From the NCBI GenBank assembly GCA_947258755.1, contig CAMYJO010000002.1:68768-132767 (forward strand): a stretch of DNA of 64,000 nt, read 5' to 3'. The stretch's first letter is position 1. Each line of letters begins with the position of its first letter. This stretch comes from an uncultured Gammaproteobacteria bacterium. GTDB lineage: Bacteria; Pseudomonadota; Gammaproteobacteria; JAADHQ01. The notes beneath the pieces are model-generated. The model was not told the origin of the DNA and made no database searches. It was given only the letters and a program-made list of their open reading frames with translations. This document shows positions 18,265 to 28,159 of this stretch, one piece after another. A program made the position numbers and the translations under genes.

Positions 18265-18309
18265 TGGATAATTATGGAGATTAATGGATAAAAGTGGAAA
18301 AAAGTGGAT
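18265..18309 (+). promoter_or_regulatory. MraZ operator: five TGGAN boxes at 10-bp period
   Basis: TGGAT (18265), TGGAG (18275), TGGAT (18285), TGGAA (18295) and TGGAT (18305) recur at exact 10-bp spacing with 5-bp spacers. MraZ is known to bind direct TGGGN repeats with 5-bp spacers upstream of its own gene, so this is very likely the MraZ operator with A in the fourth position. The last box also supplies the GGA nearest the mraZ start. Confidence 0.82.
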
Positions 18310-18319
18310 AACTGCCGTC

Positions 18320-18739
18320 ATGTTTAGAGGGGTCAACATCATCAGCCTGGACGCGAAAGGCCGTTTCGCGATGCCGACACGGTATCGGGAAGCCTTGGCC
18401 GAGTCGTGTGCCGGCAAGCTGGTGGCCACGGTTGACCACGATCATTGCCTGTTGATCTATCCGTTCCCGGAGTGGGAAGAAATCGAACGCAAGCTGGTCA
18501 GGCTGCCTAGTTTCAACAAACAAGCGCGTAGCCTGCAGCGGCTGTTGATTGGTCATGCGACCGAACTGGATATGGATAACAACGGCCGCATGCTATTGAC
18601 CACGCCATTACGCAGCTTTGCCGGCCTGGATAAAAAAGCAGTGCTGATCGGTCAAGGAAACAAGTTTGAATTCTGGATTCGGATGGGTTACCTCCGGAGC
18701 TGGAATCGCTGTCCCTGTAACGGTAATGGAAAAACATGA
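18320..18739 (+). CDS. mraZ: MraZ regulator with an altered C-terminus (internal deletion with frameshift)
   Basis: MraZ is the DNA-binding repressor of the dcw cluster. The start [15 protein letters not shown] (18320) matches the family; an in-frame ATG at 18284 lies inside the operator. Both DxxxR DNA-binding motifs are intact (DAKGR, residues 11-15, and DNNGR near residue 92). After NKFEFW the frame departs from the family and ends in an unrelated tail ([14 protein letters not shown]..., 139 residues in total). The expected ending [11 protein letters not shown]-stop is present in another frame at about 18688-18720, with its TAA 5 bp before rsmH. About 15-20 codons have therefore been lost. 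This is either a real truncation of the terminal helices or an assembly fault. Confidence 0.88.
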   Translation: MFRGVNIISLDAKGRFAMPTRYREALAESCAGKLVATVDHDHCLLIYPFPEWEEIERKLVRLPSFNKQARSLQRLLIGHATELDMDNNGRMLLTTPLRSFAGLDKKAVLIGQGNKFEFWIRMGYLRSWNRCPCNGNGKT

Positions 18740-19664
18740 TACGCACCAATCGGTATTACTGGATGAGGTGCTGGAAGGATTGAATATCAGGCCCGAGGGC
18801 GTCTATTTTGATGGCACCTTTGGTCGCGGTGGCCATGCGGCTGCCGTGTTGCAGCGTCTCGGCCCGCAAGGCAGATTGCTGGCAATGGATAAGGATCCGG
18901 ATGCCATCCGCTTTGCGGCAGAGAAATTCGCAAATGATGACAGGTTTGAAATCAGGCAGGGCAGTTTTGCAATGATGGCTGAGATGGTTGATGAAGCAGG
19001 GTTACTGGGACAAGTCGATGGTGTTCTGCTCGATCTTGGCGTGTCTTCACCACAGCTTGATAACGCCGGGCGTGGCTTTAGTTTCATGAAGGATGGTCCA
19101 TTGGATATGCGTATGGATAGCAGTCAAGGCCAGTCGGCCGCAGATTGGTTGGCGTCTGCTGATGAGCAACTTATTTCTGAAGTGATACGTGACTATGGTG
19201 AGGAACGATTTCATCGCCGTATTGCCCGTGCCATCGTCGAACAGCGTGAGCATGAACGGCTTGCAACAACGCTGCAGTTGGCCGGGCTGATTGAGAAGGC
19301 CGTGCCGAAACGCGAGAAGGGTAAGCATCCGGCCACGCGTAGTTTTCAGGCGATCCGAATATTTATCAATCGCGAGCTTGATGATTTGCGTGAGGGATTG
19401 GAGCAGGCGGTTACTATTTTACGCAAAGGTGGGCGTTTGGCGGTAATCAGTTTTCATTCGCTTGAGGACAGGTTGGTAAAGCGGTTTTTGCGACAGAAAG
19501 CACAGGGCCAGCGTTTACCGCTGGATTTGCCGGTGCAATATGAAGATACCGGCGCGGAACTGAAATTGGTGGGCAAGGCTTTGCGTGCCGGGGCAAAGGA
19601 AATTGAAGAAAATGTCAGGGCGCGCAGTGCCACGTTAAGGGTGGCAGAGAAAATTACTGCATGA
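18726..19664 (+). CDS. rsmH: RsmH, 16S rRNA (cytosine1402-N4)-methyltransferase
   Basis: The 312-residue enzyme N4-methylates C1402 of 16S rRNA, the same nucleotide that RsmI modifies. The start [19 protein letters not shown] aligns with the E. coli protein (313 residues). SAM-binding [15 protein letters not shown] (about residues 35-49), [18 protein letters not shown] (about 103-120) and the C-terminal [12 protein letters not shown] are diagnostic. It overlaps the frameshifted mraZ end by 14 bp and ftsL by 4 bp. No clear Shine-Dalgarno is visible, so translation probably depends on ribosomes leaving mraZ. Confidence 0.96.
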   Translation: MEKHDTHQSVLLDEVLEGLNIRPEGVYFDGTFGRGGHAAAVLQRLGPQGRLLAMDKDPDAIRFAAEKFANDDRFEIRQGSFAMMAEMVDEAGLLGQVDGVLLDLGVSSPQLDNAGRGFSFMKDGPLDMRMDSSQGQSAADWLASADEQLISEVIRDYGEERFHRRIARAIVEQREHERLATTLQLAGLIEKAVPKREKGKHPATRSFQAIRIFINRELDDLREGLEQAVTILRKGGRLAVISFHSLEDRLVKRFLRQKAQGQRLPLDLPVQYEDTGAELKLVGKALRAGAKEIEENVRARSATLRVAEKITA

Positions 19665-19927
19665 AGGCCCAGTCGTTACTGGTTTTGTTGTTTGTGTTAG
19701 TGCTTGCTTCAGCAGTGGCAGTTGTCTTCAGTAAGCATGAAAGCCGCACACTTTTTGTGCAATGGCAAGCCTTGATAAAGGAACGGGATCGGATGGACAT
19801 CGAGTGGGGCCGTATGCAGCTTGAGCAAAGTACATGGGCCACGCATGGCAGGATCGAGCGGCTGGCAAGGAAAAAACTGGATATGAAAATCCCACAGGCA
19901 GAAAGCGTAGTCATTATTCGACCATGA
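19661..19927 (+). CDS. ftsL: Cell division protein FtsL
   Basis: This 88-residue bitopic membrane protein belongs to the FtsQLB divisome subcomplex. A short cytoplasmic N-terminus (MKAQS) is followed by one membrane helix (about residues 6-24) and a periplasmic coiled coil (about 28-75). The ending [20 protein letters not shown] is the FtsL signature. The ATG overlaps the rsmH stop (ATGA), and the ftsL stop overlaps the ftsI start. The sequence is poorly conserved in general, and gene position supports the call strongly. Confidence 0.93.
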   Translation: MKAQSLLVLLFVLVLASAVAVVFSKHESRTLFVQWQALIKERDRMDIEWGRMQLEQSTWATHGRIERLARKKLDMKIPQAESVVIIRP

Positions 19928-21636
19928 AGAAACAACAAAAAATAATCACATATGACAAACGCCGGATTGTCTTGTTATTGTTGTTTGTCGCCATTGTTGC
20001 ATTGCTGGTGTGGCGTGTTGTCTACCTGCAGGTCTTTAACAAAGACTTTTTACAGAATCAGGGCGCTGCCCGCCATTTACGTACCGTCGATACGGCTGCG
20101 AATCGGGGCGTGATAATGGATCGGCATGGTGAGGCGCTGGCCATTAGTACGCCGGTCGAGTCGGTCTGGGTCAATCCATCCTTATTGGTGAATCAGCGGC
20201 AGTTGTTGCCAAAGCTGGCACGTATGCTAGGGCTTGATCTGGAGCAGGTTGAGCGAACGCTGGCGGCGCGTATGGATCGTGAGTTTGTTTACCTGAAGCG
20301 CCATGTTAATCCGGATACTGCCAGGCAGGTATTGGACCTGCAGGCCGAAGGCGTGTTTACCCAGCGCGAGTATCGTCGCTATTATCCAACCGGTGAGGTC
20401 GCCTCACATGTGATTGGTTTTACCAACATTGACGACCTTGGTCAGGAAGGTGTTGAGCTCGCCTATGAAGACTGGTTAAAAGGTACGCCCGGTAAAAAAC
20501 GAGTCATTAAAGACAGGCTTGGCAGGGTTATCGAGGACCTGGAAAATATTCATACCGCAGCCCCGGGCAAAGACCTGCATCTGAGTCTGGATCGTCGCAT
20601 CCAGTATCTGGCCTATCGAGAGTTGAAGGCAGCCATCAAGCTGAATAAGGCACGTTCGGGTTCGGCGGTGATGCTGGATGTCAAAACCGGTGAAGTGCTG
20701 GCGGCGGTCAATCAGCCTTCATTCAATCCCAATAATCGTAAAAAAATGCGTAGCTCGCAATATCGCAATCGTGCGGTGACCGATGTCTTTGAGCCGGGCT
20801 CAACAATCAAGCCGTTTACCATCGCCATGGCCCTGGAGAGTCGTAAGTATCGTCCAGCAACGATAATCAATACCGCACCCGGCTCGCTCAAGGTGGGGCG
20901 TAACACCATTCGTGATTTAAATAACTATGGCAGCATTAATCTAACGAATGTGATTACCAAGTCCAGTAATGTCGGTGCCAGTAAGATCGCGTTGTCGCTG
21001 ACACCTGAACAGATGTGGGTCATGTATAACCGTCTGGGTTTCGGTAGTGTTACCGGTAGTGGTTTCCCGGGTGAATCGGCCGGTTTGCTAAGTCACTTTT
21101 CCCGTTGGCACAAGATCGAACAGGCAACCTTGTCGTTTGGTTATGGCCTGTCGGTGACGCCATTGCAACTGGCGCATGCCTATTCGATTTTGGCGGCTGA
21201 TGGTCGTTCGCGGCCAGTGTCCTTTCTGCGCCAGGATGAGCCGGTGTTGGCCGAACAGGTCTTGCCGGTGAAGGTGGCGCAACAGGTGCGCGAAATGATG
21301 AAGACCGTGGTCAGCAGCGAAGGCACAGGCCTACAGGCCAGCGTGCAGGGTTATCAGGTTGCCGGTAAGACCGGCACCATACACAAGACTGCAGCGGGTG
21401 GTTATGCCAATGATCGTTATATTGCGGTCTTTGCCGGTCTGGCTCCGGCCTCGGATCCTCGTCTGGTGCTGGTGGTGATGATCAATGATCCGGCTGGTGA
21501 ACAATATTATGGCGGCCAGGTAGCAGCACCGGTATTTTCGCGGGTGATGTCCGGGGCCTTGCGTCTGATGGATGTAGCGCCCGATAACCTGCCGGTCATA
21601 CAAACCAGTTTGCCACAGGACGAGGGGCGCTCATGA
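19924..21636 (+). CDS. ftsI: FtsI (PBP3), septal peptidoglycan transpeptidase
   Basis: This 570-residue class B penicillin-binding protein cross-links septal peptidoglycan. The start [14 protein letters not shown] overlaps the ftsL stop. A membrane helix (about residues 15-35) is followed by the pedestal domain (about 55-215) and the transpeptidase domain (about 250-555). The active-site motifs are STIK (Ser293), SSN (347-349) and KTGT (482-485). It works with FtsW, encoded six genes downstream. Length is close to the 588 residues of E. coli. Confidence 0.97.
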   Translation: MKKQQKIITYDKRRIVLLLLFVAIVALLVWRVVYLQVFNKDFLQNQGAARHLRTVDTAANRGVIMDRHGEALAISTPVESVWVNPSLLVNQRQLLPKLARMLGLDLEQVERTLAARMDREFVYLKRHVNPDTARQVLDLQAEGVFTQREYRRYYPTGEVASHVIGFTNIDDLGQEGVELAYEDWLKGTPGKKRVIKDRLGRVIEDLENIHTAAPGKDLHLSLDRRIQYLAYRELKAAIKLNKARSGSAVMLDVKTGEVLAAVNQPSFNPNNRKKMRSSQYRNRAVTDVFEPGSTIKPFTIAMALESRKYRPATIINTAPGSLKVGRNTIRDLNNYGSINLTNVITKSSNVGASKIALSLTPEQMWVMYNRLGFGSVTGSGFPGESAGLLSHFSRWHKIEQATLSFGYGLSVTPLQLAHAYSILAADGRSRPVSFLRQDEPVLAEQVLPVKVAQQVREMMKTVVSSEGTGLQASVQGYQVAGKTGTIHKTAAGGYANDRYIAVFAGLAPASDPRLVLVVMINDPAGEQYYGGQVAAPVFSRVMSGALRLMDVAPDNLPVIQTSLPQDEGRS

Positions 21637-23165
21637 ATATGGCAAGCGCGCAACAAGGCAGTCAGCGCCTGAGTCAGTTACTCGAAGGTTTTGCGATTGT
21701 AGAGCAAGACATGGACCGTGAGGTCAATGCCTTGTTTATCGATAGCCGCGAAGCCAGTGAGGGTGGCTTGTTTATGGCCTGTGCAGGTACGCAGGGTCAT
21801 GGTGTTGATTATATGTCGCAGGCCTGTGCCGCAGGTGTGGCGGCCATAGCCTGGGAGCCGACCGCAGATTATCCGCTGTCTCCACAGCAGGCGGCTGACT
21901 GTGCCGATGTGCCGCTTATCGCCGTTGAGAATCTGCATCAACAACTAGGTTATATCGCCGATCGTTTTTATGGTCACCCGTCACATGATCTGCATGTTAT
22001 TGGTATTACCGGTACCGATGGCAAGACTTCATGTAGTCACTTTCTCGCCAATGCCTTGCAGCATGATGAGCGTCCGACCGGTTTGATCGGTACTCTGGGT
22101 TATGGTTTGACCGGCGCGTTAACGGCGGCCACACATACCACGCCGGATGCGATTCGTGTGCATCAATTATTGCATCAAATGCGTGAGCAGGGTGCGCAAT
22201 ATGTGGTCATGGAGGTGTCTTCGCATGCGCTGGATCAAGGACGTGTGAATGGTGTGCTGTTTGAGGTGGCTGTGTTGACCAATGTCAGCCGCGACCATCT
22301 CGATTATCACGGTGATCAGGATACTTATGCCAGGGCCAAGGAACAATTATTTTATTCGCCTGGATTGGCGCATGCTGTGATCAATGGTGATGATGACTAT
22401 GGCCGGCAATGGCTAAACTCGCTGCCACAAGATCTGCATTGTGTTGTCTATGGCGTGAATGCGAATGCTGCTGATGAGCAGATGCTTGAGATCAGTGCAT
22501 TGCAGTTGAGTGATGATGGCATAGACTGGCAGGTGCGCAGCCCATGGGGTGAAGCGCAATTGCATAGTCATCTGTATGGCCGCTTTAATGTTTATAACCT
22601 GGCCGCGGTATTATCAACGCTCGCAGTACTGGACGTCTCCTGGGCCGACGCCTGTCGCCTGGTGGAGCAACTGCAGACAGTACCCGGACGTATGGAGTTT
22701 TGTCGTTCAAATAATAATTCATCGTCACCTCTGGTTATTATCGACTTTGCACATACACCGGATGCCCTGCAGCAGGTGTTGCTGGCGTTGAAAGAGCATG
22801 GTTTCGGTCGTATTTGTTGTGTGTTTGGTTGCGGTGGTGATCGTGATCGAGGTAAGCGGGCATTAATGGGTCGCGCTGCCGAGACACTGGCTGATCAGTT
22901 GGTGCTGACGGATGATAATCCCCGTTCCGAGTCCGGTGATGACATTATCGAAGATATACTCGGTGGGATTGCTGATCGTCAACATGTACACATTGAGCGG
23001 GACCGTAAGGCCGCAATCGCCTGGGCAATCGAGCAGGGCGATGAAAACACTGTTGTCCTGGTGGCGGGCAAGGGCGATGAAAGCTATCAGTGGGTGGGTG
23101 ACAGCAAGCTGGAATTCAGCGATCGCCAGGTCGTGCAGTCATTGTTACAGGGAGGGCTGCACTGA
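21633..23165 (+). CDS. murE: MurE, UDP-MurNAc-tripeptide synthetase (meso-DAP adding)
   Basis: This 510-residue cytoplasmic ATP-dependent ligase adds the third amino acid to UDP-MurNAc-L-Ala-D-Glu. The DNPR motif (428-431), which marks meso-diaminopimelate specificity, is present, so the cell wall is the usual Gram-negative A1gamma type. The P-loop reads TGTDGKTS (about 125-132, Lys131) instead of the more common TGTNGKTT. The carbamylated-Lys region YARAKEQLF and the C-terminal GKGDESYQ are normal. It overlaps ftsI by 4 bp and murF by 1 bp. Confidence 0.97.
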   Translation: MNMASAQQGSQRLSQLLEGFAIVEQDMDREVNALFIDSREASEGGLFMACAGTQGHGVDYMSQACAAGVAAIAWEPTADYPLSPQQAADCADVPLIAVENLHQQLGYIADRFYGHPSHDLHVIGITGTDGKTSCSHFLANALQHDERPTGLIGTLGYGLTGALTAATHTTPDAIRVHQLLHQMREQGAQYVVMEVSSHALDQGRVNGVLFEVAVLTNVSRDHLDYHGDQDTYARAKEQLFYSPGLAHAVINGDDDYGRQWLNSLPQDLHCVVYGVNANAADEQMLEISALQLSDDGIDWQVRSPWGEAQLHSHLYGRFNVYNLAAVLSTLAVLDVSWADACRLVEQLQTVPGRMEFCRSNNNSSSPLVIIDFAHTPDALQQVLLALKEHGFGRICCVFGCGGDRDRGKRALMGRAAETLADQLVLTDDNPRSESGDDIIEDILGGIADRQHVHIERDRKAAIAWAIEQGDENTVVLVAGKGDESYQWVGDSKLEFSDRQVVQSLLQGGLH

Positions 23166-24511
23166 TGCAGATGCAGTTGTCCGAGGCCGCAGCCCATATG
23201 CCAGCCGAGCATATTGGTAAAGACATCGCTTTCACGCAGGTCAGTACCGATACTCGGTCGCTGGCACAAGGTGATTTGTTTGTCGCGCTCGAAGGTGAGC
23301 ATTTTGATGGTCATGAATATCTGCAACAGGCTCGTGAGGCTGGCGCAGTTGCGGCGATGGTTAGTCGCAGCGCCGATGGCGACCTGCCGCTGTTGAAGGT
23401 GGATGATACCCGTCAGGGGCTCGGCCGACTGGCTGCTGTCTGGCGTCAGCATTTTACTCTGCCAGTGGCGGCCGTGACTGGCAGTAACGGTAAAACGACC
23501 GTCAAGGAGATGCTGGCTGCGATTCTGCGTCAGCGCGGTGAGGTGCTCGCGACCCGTGGAAATCTGAATAATGACATTGGTGTGCCACTGACACTGTTGC
23601 GATTGCAGGAACGCCATCGCTATGCAGTGATCGAGATGGGCGCCAACCATGCGGGTGAGATTCGCTATTTGTGTACATTGGCGCGTCCGGATGTGGCGGT
23701 AGTCACTAATGCCGCTGCCGCCCACCTGGAAGGCTTTGGCAGTATTGACGGCGTGGCAAAGGCCAAGGGCGAGATCTTCAGCGGTCTGCAAAGCGACGGT
23801 GTAGCGGTGATTAATGCCGATGATGTCTACGCGCCATTATGGATGCGGCTGGCGGGTGACAGAAAAGTGATTCGCTTTGGTCTCAACAAAGATGCCGATG
23901 TGAGTGCTAACTGGCAGCAACAGGATGATGGTGTACGTCTCGATTTATACACGCCAAAAGGGTCGATTGTACTGCAATTGCACTTACACGGCCGCCATAA
24001 TGTCATGAATGCATTGGCTGCGGCTGCAGCGGCACTGGCCCTGGGAGCCGACCTGGATATGATTCAAGCGGGTCTAGCCGATATCAAGGCGGTGGCAGGC
24101 CGTCTACAGACATTACCGGGTCTGGCCGGTATGCAGATTTTAAATGATACCTATAATGCCAACCCGGCATCCTTTAAGGCTGCGCTGGACGTATTGGCCG
24201 GGATGCAGGGGCAGAAGTGGTTGGTGCTTGGCGATATGGGTGAGTTGGGTGGTGATGCCGAGCAGCTGCATGCTAGTTGTGGACTGCAGGCACATGCAAG
24301 CGGCGTGACTCGACTGTATGCATTGGGTGAGTTATCACGCAATGCGGTAGATAGTTTCGGTCAGGGTGCTTACTGGTTTGCTGACCATGATGAATTGATT
24401 CGACAGCTAAAACAGGATTGGCAAGGTCAGGGTGCCGTGCTGATAAAGGGTTCGCGCCTGATGCGCATGGAAGAGGTCGTCAACGCACTACATGCAGGAG
24501 ACGTTGAATGA
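23165..24511 (+). CDS. murF: MurF, UDP-MurNAc-pentapeptide synthetase
   Basis: This 448-residue ligase joins D-Ala-D-Ala to UDP-MurNAc-tripeptide, completing the cytoplasmic pentapeptide precursor. The N-terminal domain shows [16 protein letters not shown]. The P-loop TGSNGKTT is at 105-112, with [10 protein letters not shown] and [11 protein letters not shown] in the central and C-terminal domains. It starts within the murE stop (TGATG) and its own stop overlaps the mraY start (ATGA). The D-Ala-D-Ala substrate is made by Ddl, encoded in the same cluster. Confidence 0.97.
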   Translation: MQMQLSEAAAHMPAEHIGKDIAFTQVSTDTRSLAQGDLFVALEGEHFDGHEYLQQAREAGAVAAMVSRSADGDLPLLKVDDTRQGLGRLAAVWRQHFTLPVAAVTGSNGKTTVKEMLAAILRQRGEVLATRGNLNNDIGVPLTLLRLQERHRYAVIEMGANHAGEIRYLCTLARPDVAVVTNAAAAHLEGFGSIDGVAKAKGEIFSGLQSDGVAVINADDVYAPLWMRLAGDRKVIRFGLNKDADVSANWQQQDDGVRLDLYTPKGSIVLQLHLHGRHNVMNALAAAAAALALGADLDMIQAGLADIKAVAGRLQTLPGLAGMQILNDTYNANPASFKAALDVLAGMQGQKWLVLGDMGELGGDAEQLHASCGLQAHASGVTRLYALGELSRNAVDSFGQGAYWFADHDELIRQLKQDWQGQGAVLIKGSRLMRMEEVVNALHAGDVE

Positions 24512-25587
24512 TTCTTTATCTGGCAGAATATCTCGAGCAATTTCATAGCGGCTTTAGTGTTTTTCAATATATCACTTTACGTTCCGTGCTCGCAGCGATT
24601 ACTGCGTTACTGATTTCGTTCATGGTCGGGCCTTATATGATTCGTCGCTTGAGTCGTTATCGTATCGGCCAGGTAGTGCGTGATGACGGACCAGAGACAC
24701 ATCTGAACAAGGCCGGTACACCGACTATGGGCGGGGCCTTGATTCTAGTAGCCATTGCGATCACGACTTTATTGTGGGGCCGTCTTGATAACAAATATGT
24801 CTGGGTAGTGTTGTTGACGACACTGGCATTTGGTGCAGTGGGCTGGGTCGATGATTATCGCAAGTTGGTATTGCAGGATCCTCGAGGTCTGGCTTCGCGT
24901 TACAAGTATCTGTGGCAATCTGTTATCGCCCTGGTGGTTGCTGTTTACCTCTATTACACCGCGCAGCCGGTGGATACTCAATTGGTCGTGCCGTTTTTCA
25001 AAAATGTAAACCCGCAGTTGGGCTGGTTGTTTGTGCCTTTGGCTTATTTTGTCGTCGTCGGTAGCAGTAATGCCGTTAACCTGACTGACGGCCTGGATGG
25101 CCTGGCAGTGATGCCGACGGTTCTGGTTTGCGGCGCCCTCGGTTTGATCGCCTACCTAACCGGACATGCGCAGTTTGCAAAATATCTATCCATTCCACAT
25201 CTGGTTGGTGTCGGCGAGATAGCCGTTTTTTGTGGCGCCCTGGTCGGTGCCGGCTTGGGCTTTCTCTGGTTTAATGCCTATCCAGCGATGGTGTTCATGG
25301 GTGATGTCGGTGCGCTGGCCTTGGGTGCGGCACTCGGTATTGTCGCTGTTGTTACTCGTCAGGAGTTGGTGCTGTTGATCATGGGTGGCGTGTTTGTCAT
25401 GGAGACGGTGTCGGTCATCCTGCAAGTGGCCTCATTCAAATTGACTGGTAAACGTATTTTTAAAATGGCGCCATTGCATCATCATTTTGAATTGAAGGGT
25501 TGGCCGGAGCCGCGCGTGATAGTGCGTTTCTGGATTATTACTGTGATTCTGGTGCTGGTTGGACTGGCAACATTGAAAATACGTTAA
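24508..25587 (+). CDS. mraY: MraY, phospho-MurNAc-pentapeptide translocase
   Basis: This 359-residue integral membrane enzyme with about ten helices transfers phospho-MurNAc-pentapeptide to undecaprenyl phosphate, giving lipid I. Signatures are [17 protein letters not shown] (about 71-87), [13 protein letters not shown] with the Asp-Asp pair (about 110-122), [13 protein letters not shown] (about 188-200), [14 protein letters not shown] and the His-rich [12 protein letters not shown] near the C-terminus. It overlaps murF by 4 bp and lies 17 bp before the first likely murD start. Confidence 0.98.
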   Translation: MILYLAEYLEQFHSGFSVFQYITLRSVLAAITALLISFMVGPYMIRRLSRYRIGQVVRDDGPETHLNKAGTPTMGGALILVAIAITTLLWGRLDNKYVWVVLLTTLAFGAVGWVDDYRKLVLQDPRGLASRYKYLWQSVIALVVAVYLYYTAQPVDTQLVVPFFKNVNPQLGWLFVPLAYFVVVGSSNAVNLTDGLDGLAVMPTVLVCGALGLIAYLTGHAQFAKYLSIPHLVGVGEIAVFCGALVGAGLGFLWFNAYPAMVFMGDVGALALGAALGIVAVVTRQELVLLIMGGVFVMETVSVILQVASFKLTGKRIFKMAPLHHHFELKGWPEPRVIVRFWIITVILVLVGLATLKIR

Positions 25588-25604
25588 AGAATCAAGTGAG
25601 CAAG

Positions 25605-26966
25605 ATGCAGTTACAGAGGACAGTCATAAATAAAATGGTAACGGACAAACACAGGGTGTTGATAGTGGGTCTGGGTAAGACCGGTTTGTCCTGTGCGCGT
25701 TATTTATATTCCCAGGGAATTGAGGTGGCGATTACGGATAGCCGTGATCAGCCTCCCGGACTGGCGACACTCCGCGCTGAGCTGCCTGATGTCGCAGTAT
25801 TTACCGGTGGTTTTGATGAGCAGGTGTTTGCCAGTGCCGATGAACTGATTGTTAGTCCGGGGGTATCACTAAAACATCCGTTACTTGTGCAGGCCTTCGA
25901 GCAAGGTAAAAAAATTCTTGGTGATGTCGAGTTGTTCGCTCAGCATGTGAGTGCGCCGGTGTTGGTCATTACCGGTTCCAATGGTAAGAGTACGGTGACC
26001 AGTCTGGTCGGTATCATGGCCAGGGAGTCGGGTAAGGATGTTCGCATCGGCGGTAATATAGGCAAACCTGTGTTGGAATTGATTGAAGAGACTGAGCCGG
26101 ATTGCTATGTGCTCGAATTATCCAGTTTTCAGCTTGAATATACACACTCATTGAAGGCTGAGGTGGCCACGGTATTAAATATTTCCGCAGACCATATGGA
26201 TCGTTATGACGACTTGCAGGAATATATGGATGCAAAGCAAAGGGTTTTCCGCGGCAATGGTGTGATGGTCCTGAATCGTGATGATGAGCAGGTCATGAGT
26301 ATGGCTGAGCCACTCAGAAAGATTATTACTTTTGGTCTTGATGAGGCGCAGTCTAATCAATATGGTGTTTGCGAGTATCGGGGTGAACAATATTTATGTC
26401 GCGGCAGCAAGCCTTTGATGGCCTGTCATGAGTTACTGATTCCGGGAAAACATAATATCGTCAATGCGCTGGCGGCTCTGGCAATAGGTGAAGCCGCGGG
26501 ATTCTCGCAGTCAGCTATGTTAAGGGCCTTGAAAGGTTTTCAGGGTTTGCCGCATCGTACTCAGTTTGTCATCGAGTCAGACGATGTGCGTTGGTATAAC
26601 GATTCCAAAGGAACCAATGTTGGTGCAAGCTGTGCGGCACTGTCCGGTATGCAAGGACAGGTGGTATTGATTGCCGGTGGCGAAGGCAAGGGAGCGAATT
26701 TCAGCGGCCTGGTTCCGGTTGTTGCGGAAAAAGCGCGTGCCGTTATATTGATCGGTAAGGACGCCGAAGTGATCGCGCAGGTCCTGCAAGGGCATACCGA
26801 AATTGAGTTTGCCTCAGACATGCAAGATGCCGTCATCAAGGCCAAGCGTCATGCGCATCGTGGAGACGCTGTGTTGTTGTCTCCTGCTTGTGCCAGTTTT
26901 GATATGTTCGAAGATTACCAGCAACGCGGCGAAGTCTTCATGCAGATGGTCAGGAGGTATGCATGA
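25605..26966 (+). CDS. murD: MurD, UDP-MurNAc-L-alanine:D-glutamate ligase
   Basis: This cytoplasmic ligase adds D-Glu to UDP-MurNAc-L-Ala. The start is uncertain. ATG 25605 gives 453 residues with a weak GTGAG ahead; ATG 25635 gives 443, nearer the 438 of E. coli, with AGAGGA 14 bp upstream. The body is clear: VLIVGLGKTGLSCARYL, P-loop ITGSNGKSTVTSLVG, LELSSFQLEYT, ILNxSADHMDRY-type segment, LPHRTQFV and NDSKGTNVGA. The family order (MurD between MraY and FtsW) is standard, and the gene overlaps ftsW by 4 bp. Confidence 0.96.
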   Translation: MQLQRTVINKMVTDKHRVLIVGLGKTGLSCARYLYSQGIEVAITDSRDQPPGLATLRAELPDVAVFTGGFDEQVFASADELIVSPGVSLKHPLLVQAFEQGKKILGDVELFAQHVSAPVLVITGSNGKSTVTSLVGIMARESGKDVRIGGNIGKPVLELIEETEPDCYVLELSSFQLEYTHSLKAEVATVLNISADHMDRYDDLQEYMDAKQRVFRGNGVMVLNRDDEQVMSMAEPLRKIITFGLDEAQSNQYGVCEYRGEQYLCRGSKPLMACHELLIPGKHNIVNALAALAIGEAAGFSQSAMLRALKGFQGLPHRTQFVIESDDVRWYNDSKGTNVGASCAALSGMQGQVVLIAGGEGKGANFSGLVPVVAEKARAVILIGKDAEVIAQVLQGHTEIEFASDMQDAVIKAKRHAHRGDAVLLSPACASFDMFEDYQQRGEVFMQMVRRYA

Positions 26967-28159
26967 GTCATTCGCAAGCCGTCACCGAGTCAGTCAGCCA
27001 TGATCAGGCCTTGCATAACAAGGGTTGGGACATGGTGCTGCTGTATGTCACCTTGGCCATACTCGGTCTGGGTCTGGTGATGGTGATGTCTGCATCGATA
27101 CCGATGGCGGAGAAGCAATTGGGTCGTCCCTTTGCCTATTTCCAAAAGCAATTTGTGTATGTGCTGATGGGGTTGCTGGGAGCCTATCTGGTCGCGAGAA
27201 TACCGATGCGTCAATGGCAAAAAGCCGGACCAGTGTTATTGTTGCTTGGGTTTATATTATTGATCGCGGTGCTGTTGCCGGGAGTCGGCAAGCAGGTCAA
27301 TGGTAGTATGCGCTGGTTGCCTTTGGGTATTTTTAATCTGCAGGTTTCGGAGCTGGTCAAGCTGATTGTATTTATTTACCTGGCGGGTTATTTGGTCCGT
27401 CGCGGCGATGAAATCCGTTCAACGATCGGCGGCTTCTTGAAGCCGATGCTGGTATTGATACTGGCCTCAGTGTTGTTGCTATTGGAGCCTGATTTCGGTG
27501 CCACGACCGTGATGCTGGCGACGGCGCTGGGCATGATGTACATGTCTGGTGTCGGTTTACTTAAATTTGCCACGCTGATTCTGGCTACGGCTTCGGCCAT
27601 GAGTCTGCTAGCCCTGGTTTCGCCTTACCGCGTCGCGCGCATTCTCAGTTTTATGAACCCATGGGAAGACCCCTACAATAGTGGATTTCAATTGACCCAA
27701 TCACTGATTGCGTTTGGTCGTGGTGAGTGGTTTGGCGTCGGCCTGGGTGGGAGTATACAAAAACTCTTTTATTTACCGGAAACACATACGGATTTTCTGT
27801 ATGCCATTCTGGCCGAAGAGCTTGGTCTGCTCGGCGCCGTGACCGTGATTATGTTATTTGCTTTATTGGTCTGGCGTGCTTTCCTGATCGCTGCGATGGC
27901 CGAACGTGAGCAACAGTTTTTCTCTGCCTACCTGGCCTATGGCATCGGCATATGGATTGGCCTGCAGGCCTTTATCAATGTCGGTGTCAATATGGGTGTA
28001 TTGCCGACCAAGGGTTTGACCCTGCCGTTAATGAGTTATGGTGGCAGCAGTATTGTCGTGACATTGCTGGCCATTGGCTTATTGATGCGCATCGGTTTCG
28101 AGGCCCAGAACCAGGACAAGCAACTGGCTTGGGCAAAAAAGAGGCGGGTGGCGAAATGA
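26963..28159 (+). CDS. ftsW: FtsW, septal peptidoglycan glycosyltransferase (SEDS)
   Basis: This 398-residue polytopic protein polymerises lipid II at the septum in partnership with FtsI. About ten membrane helices begin near residue 24. The conserved SEDS segments are present: VNGSMRWLPLGIFNLQVSEL (about 112-132), LLLEPDFGATTV (Glu-Pro-Asp-Phe), PYNSGFQLTQSLIAFGRGEW, LPETHTDFLYAILAEELGL and PLMSYGGSSIV near the C-terminus. It overlaps murD and murG by 4 bp each. Confidence 0.97.
   Translation: MSHSQAVTESVSHDQALHNKGWDMVLLYVTLAILGLGLVMVMSASIPMAEKQLGRPFAYFQKQFVYVLMGLLGAYLVARIPMRQWQKAGPVLLLLGFILLIAVLLPGVGKQVNGSMRWLPLGIFNLQVSELVKLIVFIYLAGYLVRRGDEIRSTIGGFLKPMLVLILASVLLLLEPDFGATTVMLATALGMMYMSGVGLLKFATLILATASAMSLLALVSPYRVARILSFMNPWEDPYNSGFQLTQSLIAFGRGEWFGVGLGGSIQKLFYLPETHTDFLYAILAEELGLLGAVTVIMLFALLVWRAFLIAAMAEREQQFFSAYLAYGIGIWIGLQAFINVGVNMGVLPTKGLTLPLMSYGGSSIVVTLLAIGLLMRIGFEAQNQDKQLAWAKKRRVAK

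Noticed and set aside
18284-18319. Upstream in-frame ATG for mraZ
   Set aside because: It sits within the TGGAN operator boxes, and the family N-terminus MFRG starts at 18320.
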